37,230 nucleotides of DNA, taken from assembly GCF_938017775.1 (NCBI RefSeq), contig NZ_CALIIU010000059.1, forward strand, positions 1 through 37,230, written 5' to 3'. Every line of letters begins with the position of its first letter. Within the stretch, counting starts at the first letter, position 1. This document shows, one piece after another, positions 1-6,754 of the stretch. The position numbers and the translations under genes are program-made. This DNA comes from an uncultured Campylobacter sp. GTDB taxonomy: Bacteria; Campylobacterota; Campylobacteria; Campylobacterales; Campylobacteraceae. Below the pieces are notes generated by a model. It was not told the DNA's origin. It did no database searches and saw only the letters and a list, made by a program, of their open reading frames with translations.

Positions 1-264
1 ACTATAGACGAAGCTGTTGAGACAGTAGAACTTAATCCTGCAAACAACTGGAAGCATACATTTAAAGATGTTTATGAATATACGAAATTTGCAAGCGAGT
101 TAAATGAAATGGAAGCGGTATCCATCCATATGTATACCAGAGATAAAGACGGTCGTAAGCTTGATCGGCCGTATAAAGATAATTTAAAAAAGCTGGATAA
201 ATATATAGATGAGATCTCATCTGGTGAGATAAAAAATGCAATAAAAGAATCTTATGAAAACTAG
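1..264 (+). CDS. 3' end of an unknown protein (partial)
   Basis: The reading frame is open from base 1 to a TAG at 262-264, giving the last 87 residues of a protein that starts outside the window. The tail is hydrophilic and rich in Lys, Glu and Asp, with no membrane segment and no motif I can tie to a family. The stretch around NPANNWKHTFKD faintly recalls the core of Cna-B-type adhesin repeats, but this is too weak to name the gene. Codon use is AT-richer than in the operon that follows, so it may belong to a separate, perhaps acquired, segment to the left. Confidence 0.6.
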   Translation, partial: TIDEAVETVELNPANNWKHTFKDVYEYTKFASELNEMEAVSIHMYTRDKDGRKLDRPYKDNLKKLDKYIDEISSGEIKNAIKESYEN

Positions 265-281
265 ATATTAAGGAGAATGAA

Positions 282-320
282 ATGACAGAAGAAGAGTTAA
301 ATCAACATACTCAAAGTTAG
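282..320 (+). CDS. 12-codon mini-ORF or remnant of a lost gene
   Basis: An AAGGAG ribosome site at 270-275 sits six bases before an ATG, and the frame reads MTEEELNQHTQS before TAG. The good ribosome site and the acidic start look like the beginning of a normal gene whose body has been lost. It could also be a translated leader. It lies 17 bases after the preceding partial gene and would be on the same transcript. Confidence 0.3.
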   Translation: MTEEELNQHTQS

Positions 321-347
321 CTTTTTTGATATAAAGTCAACCGCAAG

Positions 348-375
348 CTCGGGCTTAAATTTAAACTAGCCCGAG
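348..375. terminator. Bidirectional stem-loop between convergent genes
   Basis: A perfect 8-bp stem CTCGGGCT / AGCCCGAG (348-355 and 368-375) encloses an AT-rich 12-base loop containing AAATTT. It lies just beyond the 3' ends of the rightward unit (1-320) and the leftward operon ending at 382, where a shared terminator is expected. The flanking T-run is poor, so the termination type is inferred. Confidence 0.55.
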
Positions 376-381
376 TCAAAA

Positions 382-1047
382 CTACAATTTTATCTTCCTA
401 ACTTCCAGCTCGCCGCCAAAAAAGTTCGCGTAGTAAAGCAGGTCTTTTTCGACCTCGAGCTCCGCTAGATAGCGCAGAGCGAGGTTTGCCTCAAAGCTTG
501 CCGCAAACATCACGATCGCAGCCGTTATGCCCGCAGGCGTCGCGTTTAGGCTCGGGAAAAATTTAAAATCCGCATTCTGCACGAAGCAGACTTGGCACTG
601 CCAGCTGTCCACCGACGCAAATACCCACGGCACGCCTATTTGCTTAGCAAACGCATCGATCTGCGCGCGCGTGGCGAGATTATCGGTCGCATCCAAAATC
701 AGATCAAATTTCTCGCCAGAGGCGGTCGCGCTAGCAAAAAATTCCTCCGCGCGGCTTTTGTGCACCTCCACGCTCACGCCGTCGTAGCGGCTTTCCGTGC
801 GGCTTTTAAAAACGTCCGCTTTAAATTTACCCTCGTCCGCGAGCGTGAATAAAATTTGCCTGTGGATGTTGTGAAGCGCCACCGTGTCGAAATCCACGAC
901 GCTGATCCGCCCGATACCGCTTGCGCCCAGAGCGTAAGCAAGGCTGCTTCCAAGCCCGCCCGCGCCGATGATTAAGATGCGCTTATCCGCAAGCGCGCGC
1001 TGCGTCTGCTCGCCCCAAAGCTGGATCTGTCTGTGAAAATAGTTCAT
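382..1047 (-). CDS. ThiF/MoeB/HesA-family E1-like protein
   Basis: The family adenylates the C-terminal glycine of ubiquitin-like sulfur carriers (ThiS, MoaD) or other substrates. Visible signatures are the start FHRQIQLWG, the nucleotide-binding glycine loop IIGAGGLGSSLA, the D..ALHNIHRQ segment and DATDN. At about 221 residues it is near the short ThiF/HesA size, and the CxxC zinc pairs of full MoeB are not evident, so the exact substrate is open. The start at 1047 was chosen over an ATG 13 codons upstream because it overlaps the stop of the preceding gene in an ATGA arrangement (1044-1047), as elsewhere in this operon. It is the last gene of the leftward unit. Confidence 0.8.
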   Translation of the reverse strand: MNYFHRQIQLWGEQTQRALADKRILIIGAGGLGSSLAYALGASGIGRISVVDFDTVALHNIHRQILFTLADEGKFKADVFKSRTESRYDGVSVEVHKSRAEEFFASATASGEKFDLILDATDNLATRAQIDAFAKQIGVPWVFASVDSWQCQVCFVQNADFKFFPSLNATPAGITAAIVMFAASFEANLALRYLAELEVEKDLLYYANFFGGELEVRKIKL

Positions 1048-2192
1048 AAAAGCCCCCTGCCGACTAGATTTTTGCGGAATTTCCACAGCCCGCGCGCCGC
1101 AGCGATCTCATCTGCGTCCACTTCGCACATCAGCACGCCCTCTTCGTTTTTCAGCTCGTTTACGATCTCGCCGCTAGGGGTTACGACGAAGCTCTCGCCG
1201 TAAAATTTAAACTCGCTCTCGCCGAATTTCGCCTCGCCGATGCGGTTGGCGCGGATGACGTAGAGCGAGTTCGTAAACGCGCGCATCTTCAAAAGCTCGC
1301 GCCAGCGCCCGCCGCTTTCGAAGGTCGAGGCGCACGGCACGAGCACGCAGCCGACGTTTTTCTGCATAAAATAGCGCCAAAATACGTCAAAATGCGCCTC
1401 GTAGCCGAAACACACGCCGAATTTCACGCCGCCCTCGCTAAAGATCATCGGCGAAATTTTACCGATTTTGCGGCTTTTGCGGTTGGCGAAAAAACCCTCC
1501 TCGTTCCAGTGCGGATAGTCCATCAGGATATTTTGATCGTAAAATTTCACCTCCGAGGGCGAAAATTTCGCGCAGGATTTCACCCAGATGGGCTCGTTTT
1601 CGCTCGCGCAAAAGATCTCCTCTTCGCTCGCGTCTTTTTGGCTTTCTTCGGAATTTAGAGCGTTTGAGACTTCGGGGGCGCTTTTTAAATTTGCAGTTTT
1701 AAAATTTAAAGATTTTGCGCCGCAGGAATTTAAGCCGCCTTTGGAACTCTGCTCGTTTTTGGAATTTAAAGCGTCTTTAGAATTTGAGCAGCCGTTGGAA
1801 TTTAAATCGCTCTTGGAATTTAGCTCGCCCTTGCAACCGGGCTCGCTTTTAAAGCTTAAAGAACTTTCGCCGCCGCGCGCGCTTTTTTGAGCCGCGCCGC
1901 CGAAAATGCCCGCCTGTCTCAAAATTGCGCCGCTAGCGGCTCTAATTATCGGCGCTATGATATGCAGGTCGTATTTGGCGGCAAGCCGCGCCATCAGCTC
2001 CTGCTTATGCTCGCTCTGTTCGCAGGCGATAGAGCGGGGCATCTTTTTAAGCTCGCTAAAGAAGGAATTTAGCTCATATTCGCCCAGCAGCACGATCCGC
2101 GCGCCGTTGTCTTTGGCGACCTTCATATAGTAATCGATCCGATTTTCGCTCATCGAAAGCGTCGGTAGTTGCAAAACGCATACGTTTATCAT
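1044..2192 (-). CDS. Nitrilase-superfamily carbon-nitrogen hydrolase with repeat insert
   Basis: A C-N hydrolase of the nitrilase superfamily, substrate unknown, probably an amide. The catalytic glutamate is E38 in LLGEYEL and the nucleophile C261 in GVCFGYEAHF. The third catalytic residue (Lys) should lie near YDQNILMDYPHWNEEGFF but is not obvious. The protein is 382 residues; relatives are usually about 250-280. The excess is a hydrophilic insert of about 105 residues (roughly 98-205) between the two catalytic halves, built in part from six-residue repeats around LNSK. The start follows an AGGAGG site that overlaps the xseB stop, and the end overlaps the ThiF-like gene by 4 bp. The position matches, as I recall it, Cj1056c of C. 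jejuni. Confidence 0.85.
   Translation of the reverse strand: MINVCVLQLPTLSMSENRIDYYMKVAKDNGARIVLLGEYELNSFFSELKKMPRSIACEQSEHKQELMARLAAKYDLHIIAPIIRAASGAILRQAGIFGGAAQKSARGGESSLSFKSEPGCKGELNSKSDLNSNGCSNSKDALNSKNEQSSKGGLNSCGAKSLNFKTANLKSAPEVSNALNSEESQKDASEEEIFCASENEPIWVKSCAKFSPSEVKFYDQNILMDYPHWNEEGFFANRKSRKIGKISPMIFSEGGVKFGVCFGYEAHFDVFWRYFMQKNVGCVLVPCASTFESGGRWRELLKMRAFTNSLYVIRANRIGEAKFGESEFKFYGESFVVTPSGEIVNELKNEEGVLMCEVDADEIAAARGLWKFRKNLVGRGLL
1726..1869 (-). repeat. 18-bp tandem repeat inside the nitrilase gene
   Basis: GAATTTA or close variants recur exactly every 18 bases (1726, 1744 as a variant, 1762, 1780, 1798, 1816), and the coding strand reads six-residue units such as LNSKSD, LNSNGC, SNSKDA, LNSKNE, QSSKGG and LNSCGA. 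Two weaker units (LSFKSE, PGCKGE) extend the array. Being a multiple of three, copy-number change would keep the frame. Confidence 0.8.
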
Positions 2193-2201
2193 CGTCGCCT
2201 C

Positions 2202-2387
2202 CTAAGCCTGCTCGGGCGCGTTTATTTCGGCGACCTCGAGTTTGGCGTTTTCTAAAATTTCCTTCGCCTCCTTTAGTAGCGCGACGCCCTGCTTATACAG
2301 CTTCACGCTCTCCTCTAGGCTCAGATCCTTATCGTTTAGGCTTTTTAAAAGCGCGTTAATCTTTTCCATTTTTTCCTCAAAACTCAT
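2202..2387 (-). CDS. xseB: Exodeoxyribonuclease VII small subunit
   Basis: XseB pairs with the large subunit XseA to degrade single-stranded DNA in the cytoplasm. The 61-residue product has the typical size and the family pattern: N-terminal SFEEKMEKINALL, then LSLEESVKLYKQGVALLKEAKEIL, then an acidic tail ending in a second short helix. An AAAAGG site lies inside the end of metX, and the gene overlaps metX by 11 bp, so the two are cotranslated. xseA is not in this window. The small size makes the call rely on pattern, but it fits well. Confidence 0.85.
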   Translation of the reverse strand: MSFEEKMEKINALLKSLNDKDLSLEESVKLYKQGVALLKEAKEILENAKLEVAEINAPEQA

Positions 2388-3483
2388 CCAAAATCCTTTT
2401 TATGATGTAATCAAATTTTTCTATCTCGACCAAAAACGCGTCGTGTCCGTAGTCGCTGTCGATCTGCGCGTAGCTCGTGCGATCCTTTTTGCCCAGATCG
2501 CTCATCGCATCGTAAATTTCTTTCATTAGCTCTGGCGGAAAGAGCACGTCGCCTTTGAAAGAGATGAGGTGCAGGCGCGATCTGATCTGCGCGCAGGCGT
2601 TTTTGAGATTGCCGTAGTGGCGCGTGCAGTCAAATATATTCATCATCTTAGCGATGTAGAGATAGCACAGCGGATCGAACCTGCGCGCGAAATTTTCGCC
2701 GTTGTATTCAAGGTAGCGATCCACCTGAAAGCGCCCGCCAATCTCGTAAAGACCGTCGGTTTCAACGTAGTTGCGCCCGAATTTATCCTGCATCGAGCTT
2801 GGGCTTAAAAAACTTATATGCCCCGCCATGCGCCCCACCGCCATGCCATCAAGTCCGTGCTCGGCGATTAGATTTTTATCGTAGTTGCCGTTTTTAAAAT
2901 TTGGATCGCGTAAGATGGCCTCGGTCGCGATCTTATTAAACGCGATCGCCCAAGGCTGCGTAGCGTATGTGCTTGCAAGCACGAAAATTTCATCCGCAAA
3001 TTCCGGATATTCGATCGCATAGCACAGCGCCTGCATGCCGCCCAAGCTGCCGCCGATAACGGCGCGGGCACGGGCGATGCCTAGGCGCTTTAAAAGCATC
3101 ATCTGCGCGCGCACGACGTCCGAGACGACCACTACCGGAAAGCGCAAGCGGTACTCGCGGCCGCTGCTTTCATCGACATCAAGCGGGCATGTCGAGCCGA
3201 ACGGCGAAGCTAAAATGTTTATGCAGATGACGAAAAATTTCGTCGTATCGACCGCTTTATGATCGCCGATGAGCCCGTCCCACCAGCCCGGTTTAACGTC
3301 GCCCTCGTAAAGTCCCGCGGCGTGCGCGGAGCCGGTTAAGGCGTGGCAGATGACGATGACGTTGGATTTGTCCGGATTTAGCTCGCCGTAGGTTTCATAG
3401 GCGAGCTTGAAGTTAGAAAAGACGCGGCCGCTCTCCAGATAGAGCGGCTCGTCGAAATTTTGAATTTTGCTCTGAAGGATCAC
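2377..3483 (-). CDS. metX: Homoserine O-acetyltransferase
   Basis: Transfers an acyl group (acetyl, possibly succinyl) from the CoA ester to homoserine, the first committed step to methionine. It is an alpha/beta-hydrolase fold enzyme. The nucleophile elbow GGSLGGMQ places the catalytic serine at S146, with D312 in KGDVLFPP and H347 in YGHDAFLVE completing the triad. Other family blocks are CHALTGSAH, GWWDGLIG and GSTCP. Length 368 is usual. The start is GTG, overlapping the guaB stop by 4 bp (3480-3483). The 3' end overlaps xseB. MetX and MetA enzymes can differ in acyl donor, which sequence reading alone does not settle. Confidence 0.92.
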   Translation of the reverse strand: MILQSKIQNFDEPLYLESGRVFSNFKLAYETYGELNPDKSNVIVICHALTGSAHAAGLYEGDVKPGWWDGLIGDHKAVDTTKFFVICINILASPFGSTCPLDVDESSGREYRLRFPVVVVSDVVRAQMMLLKRLGIARARAVIGGSLGGMQALCYAIEYPEFADEIFVLASTYATQPWAIAFNKIATEAILRDPNFKNGNYDKNLIAEHGLDGMAVGRMAGHISFLSPSSMQDKFGRNYVETDGLYEIGGRFQVDRYLEYNGENFARRFDPLCYLYIAKMMNIFDCTRHYGNLKNACAQIRSRLHLISFKGDVLFPPELMKEIYDAMSDLGKKDRTSYAQIDSDYGHDAFLVEIEKFDYIIKRILDEF

Positions 3484-4931
3484 TGATTTACTCGGTAATT
3501 CGGCGCTTCCTGCGTGATGATGACGTCGTGGACGTGGCTTTCTTTAAGACCTGCGCTCGTGATCTCGACGAATTCCGCCTTTTGCTGAAAGGTCGCGATA
3601 TCCTTGCTGCCGCAGTATCCCATCGAGCTTCGTAAGCCGCCTAGTAGCTGAAAGATCACGTCTTTTAGCATGCCCGCGTAAGGTACGCGTCCCTCGACGC
3701 CCTCGGGCACGAGCTTTTCTTTTGCGGTGCCGTCTTGAAAGTAGCGATCCGAGCTTCCCTTATGCATCGCCGCTAAGGAACCCATGCCGCGGTAGGTTTT
3801 GTATTGGCGCCCCTGAAACGTAATGAGCTCGCCCGGGGTCTCGTAGCAGCCTGCAAGCAGGCTTCCCATCATCACCGAGCTTGCGCCCGCGGCTAGAGCT
3901 TTGGCGATATCGCCCGAGTATTTGATGCCGCCGTCTGCGATGATCGGAATTCCAAATTTAGCCGCCTCGATCGCGCAATCGTTGATCGCGGTAAACTGCG
4001 GCACACCTACGCCCGCTACGATGCGCGTAGTGCAGATCGAGCCCGGGCCGATACCTACTTTAATCGCGTCCGCTCCCGCGTTTGCGATATCCTTTATGCT
4101 GGCGGGGTTTGCGACGTTTCCTACTACTACGTCGACGTCAAAATTTCGCTTTAGCTCCTTAAGCGTGTCGATAATGCCTTTGGAATGTCCGTGCGCAGAG
4201 TCCATCACAAGCGCGTCTACGCCCGCTTTGACGAGAGCTTCGGCTCTTTGCAGATGGCCAACGCTGATTGCCGCGGCGACGCGAAGGCGGCCGAATTTGT
4301 CTTTATTAGCGCTTGGATATTCGATGCGCTTTTTAAGGTCTTTAATCGTAATAAGCCCCTCTAAGTGGCCGTTTGCGTCGATTATCGGAAGCTTTTCTAC
4401 CTTATTGTTTCTAAAAATTTTCTCCGCATCATCAAGCGTGCAGCCCTTCGGAGCGGTAATTAGCGGAGCTTTGGTCATCTTCTCGCCTACTAGCGCGGCG
4501 GTGTCGGTTTCAAAGCGCAGATCGCGATTGGTCAAAATTCCAATCAGCACGCCGTTATCGTCGATAACGGGAATGCCGCTAATGTGGTACTCGCCCATAA
4601 GATCGAGAGCGTCTTTGATCGTGGCGTCCGCCTTGATCGAGATAGGGTCTATAATGACGCCGCTTTCGCTCTTTTTTACGCGACGAACCATCTTGGCTTG
4701 GGATTCCTCATCCATATTTTTATGGATCACGCCGATGCCGCCGAGGCGCGCCATCATTATCGCCGTGCGGTACTCGGTGACCGTATCCATCGCAGCACTT
4801 ACAAGAGGGGTATTTAGCGTGATATTTTTCGTAAAACTCGTGCTGATATCGACCTCTTTGGGTAAAATTTCAGAGTATTGCGGTACCAACAAAACATCCT
4901 CGAAGGTCAGAGCCTTTTTGACGATCTTCAT
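3480..4931 (-). CDS. guaB: Inosine-5'-monophosphate dehydrogenase
   Basis: Oxidises IMP to XMP with NAD+, the committed step to GTP. The TIM barrel opens with LTFEDVLLVPQYSEILP, is interrupted by two CBS domains (roughly residues 90-210, with GIPVIDDNGVLIGILTNRDLR and KLPIIDANGHLEGLITIKDL), and carries the active-site loop GPGSICTTR with C300. The flap YRGMGSLAAM and the terminal block also match. At 483 residues it is full length. Its AAAGGA ribosome site overlaps the gatA stop only 2 bp upstream, so translation is probably coupled. Confidence 0.97.
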   Translation of the reverse strand: MKIVKKALTFEDVLLVPQYSEILPKEVDISTSFTKNITLNTPLVSAAMDTVTEYRTAIMMARLGGIGVIHKNMDEESQAKMVRRVKKSESGVIIDPISIKADATIKDALDLMGEYHISGIPVIDDNGVLIGILTNRDLRFETDTAALVGEKMTKAPLITAPKGCTLDDAEKIFRNNKVEKLPIIDANGHLEGLITIKDLKKRIEYPSANKDKFGRLRVAAAISVGHLQRAEALVKAGVDALVMDSAHGHSKGIIDTLKELKRNFDVDVVVGNVANPASIKDIANAGADAIKVGIGPGSICTTRIVAGVGVPQFTAINDCAIEAAKFGIPIIADGGIKYSGDIAKALAAGASSVMMGSLLAGCYETPGELITFQGRQYKTYRGMGSLAAMHKGSSDRYFQDGTAKEKLVPEGVEGRVPYAGMLKDVIFQLLGGLRSSMGYCGSKDIATFQQKAEFVEITSAGLKESHVHDVIITQEAPNYRVNQ

Positions 4932-4933
4932 AC

Positions 4934-6292
4934 TTATCCTTTCACGATTTTTTCTAAACTCAAGCCGCCGTCCAGCACCGTTTGTTCGTCGTAGGCGCGC
5001 CCGATAAGCTGCGCGCTGATATTAAGAGCCTCTTTGTTTTTCGCTACCGGCACGGAGATCGCGGGAAGCCCAGCTAAATTTACACCGATCGTGTAGATGT
5101 CGCTAAGATACGCACGCAGCGGATCGCTAAGCTCGCCGAATTTATACGCCACGCCCGGCGCGATCGGCATAAAGATCAAATCGGCGTCTTTTAAAATTTC
5201 CTCATATTCGCTTTTGATGAAAGCCCTTGCTTTCTGCGCTTTGATGTAATACGCGTCGTAATAGCCGCTGCTTAGCACAAAGGTGCCTAGAAGCATACGG
5301 CGCTTGACCTCGTCGCCGAAGCCTTCGCCGCGAGTGTTGGCGTAGAGCTCTTTTAAATTTAGAGCCTTCGCGCGGTTTCCGTAGCGCACGCCGTCGTAGC
5401 GGCTTAAATTTGCGCTAGCCTCGGCGGTTGCGATGATGTAGTAGGTCGCGATGTCGTATTTGGAGCTGCAAAGATCGCGGTAAACGATCTCGTGTCCAAA
5501 TGATTTTAGCTTTTCTATAGTCGAATTTAGAGCCTCTTTGACCTGCTGCGAGGCCTCGTCCACGTAGTTTTTTATAACGGCGATCTTAAGCTTGCGATCC
5601 GCGTTTAGCTTATCCGCGGTGCTTTCGTAAGCGCCCGCGTAGCTCGTGCTGTCCATCTCGTCGCGGCCTGCGATGATGTCGTATAAAATCGCCGCGTCCT
5701 CGACGCTGCGCGTAATCGGTCCTATCTGATCGAGGCTGCTAGAATACGCCGCAAGCCCGTAGCGACTGACCCTGCCGTAGCTCGGCTTAAAGCCTACGCA
5801 GCCGCAAAATGCCGCCGGCTGGCGGATCGAGCCGCCCGTATCGCTTCCGAGTGCGGCTATGGCGATATTTGCCGCTACGGCAGCCGCGCTTCCGCCGCTA
5901 CTGCCGCCGGGTACGCGCGAGTGATCGGTCGGATTGAGAGTTTTGCCGTAGAATGAGCTCTCGGTCGTGCTTCCCATCGCAAACTCATCCATATTCGTTC
6001 GCCCAAACGGCGCCAAACCGTGCTTCCGTAGCTTTTTGATCACCGTCGCGTCGTATGGCGCAACGTAGCCTTGCAAAATTTTGCTCGCCGAAGTGACGCT
6101 CCAATCTTTTACCTGAATGTTGTCTTTGATCGCGATCGGCACGCCCTCGCCGCTGATGTTTAGAGCCTCGCCCGTAAGTTGCTCGACGTAGGCGCCGAGC
6201 TCTTTGGTTTTTAAAATTTTATCCTTTAGCTCCGCTCTAAGCGCCGAAATTTCATCCGCATTCAGCTTTAGAGCCTCTTTCAAACTTATCAT
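4934..6292 (-). CDS. gatA: Glu-tRNA(Gln)/Asp-tRNA(Asn) amidotransferase subunit A
   Basis: GatA is the amidase subunit of GatCAB, releasing ammonia from glutamine to convert misacylated Glu-tRNA(Gln) (and Asp-tRNA(Asn)) to the amidated form. The amidase signature is clear, and the Ser-cisSer-Lys triad maps to K56 (AIKDNI), S131 (PGGSSGGSAAA) and S155 (GSDTGGSIRQPA), with the same spacing as in known GatA. Length 452 is normal. The start overlaps the stop of the 36-aa membrane protein (ATGA, 6289-6292) behind an AAGGATGGCAG site. gatB and gatC are not in this window, a split common in Campylobacter. Confidence 0.96.
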   Translation of the reverse strand: MISLKEALKLNADEISALRAELKDKILKTKELGAYVEQLTGEALNISGEGVPIAIKDNIQVKDWSVTSASKILQGYVAPYDATVIKKLRKHGLAPFGRTNMDEFAMGSTTESSFYGKTLNPTDHSRVPGGSSGGSAAAVAANIAIAALGSDTGGSIRQPAAFCGCVGFKPSYGRVSRYGLAAYSSSLDQIGPITRSVEDAAILYDIIAGRDEMDSTSYAGAYESTADKLNADRKLKIAVIKNYVDEASQQVKEALNSTIEKLKSFGHEIVYRDLCSSKYDIATYYIIATAEASANLSRYDGVRYGNRAKALNLKELYANTRGEGFGDEVKRRMLLGTFVLSSGYYDAYYIKAQKARAFIKSEYEEILKDADLIFMPIAPGVAYKFGELSDPLRAYLSDIYTIGVNLAGLPAISVPVAKNKEALNISAQLIGRAYDEQTVLDGGLSLEKIVKG

Positions 6293-6399
6293 CTGCCATC
6301 CTTAAATTTATTCACGAAATAGATCCCCACGCCCGTTGCTACGCAGATCAGCGCGATCGTAAAAAATACGAAGCCGAGACTTATGGGGCTAGCGAGCAT
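6289..6399 (-). CDS. 36-aa single-pass membrane protein between ileS and gatA
   Basis: ATG at 6397-6399 opens a 36-codon frame that ends in TGA at 6289-6291, overlapping the ileS 3' end by 11 bp and the gatA start by 4 bp. It reads a short start, one hydrophobic segment (GFVFFTIALICVATGVGIYF) and the basic end VNKFKDGR. Both overlaps keep the operon continuous, which argues that it is translated. I recall a similar small hypothetical gene (Cj1060c) at this position in C. jejuni. Function unknown; it may be an inner-membrane micropeptide. Confidence 0.75.
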   Translation of the reverse strand: MLASPISLGFVFFTIALICVATGVGIYFVNKFKDGR

Positions 6400-6754
6400 G
6401 CATGACCTTCGCGCAGCGCGGGCAGAGCTCATCAGGCTCTTTTGCGTTAAATTTCCAGCATCTCGGGCATTTGTGCTTCGATGATTTTACGAGGCGGAAA
6501 ATTTCGTCGTTTATCTTAAATTCCGCCAGAGCCTCCTCGCTTTGCAGAGTGTCCATGTCGCTTACCATGAACCAATCCGCCACGCCTAGGATGTCGTTTG
6601 ATAAAATTTCGTTCGAGCTCGTCTGCAAAACCAACTCAAGCGTCGATTTGATGATCTTATCCTTTTTAAGCCCGTCGATAAGCTCGAAAAATTTCTCCCT
6701 CGATTTGATTAAAATTTCGTCAAATTCTAGAAAATCGTCAAATTCTATCGGCTT
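6389..6754 (-). pseudogene. IleS C-terminal zinc domain, cut off by an in-frame stop
   Basis: Directly after the TAA at 6755-6757, the same frame stays open for 121 more codons and encodes the normal end of isoleucyl-tRNA synthetase: a helical anticodon-domain tail (KPIEFDDFLEFDEILIKSRE) and a four-cysteine zinc site in CPRCWKF and CPRC near the end. There is no frameshift. Internal ATG or TTG codons (for example around 6634) could in principle start a separate zinc-domain peptide, but no strong ribosome site is seen. See the main ileS entry. Confidence 0.8.

Noticed and set aside
3901..5007. Long open frame (368 codons) on the plus strand opposite guaB and the gatA end
   Set aside because: It is the mirror of a strongly conserved gene, has no ribosome site, and its composition follows the codons of the opposite strand.
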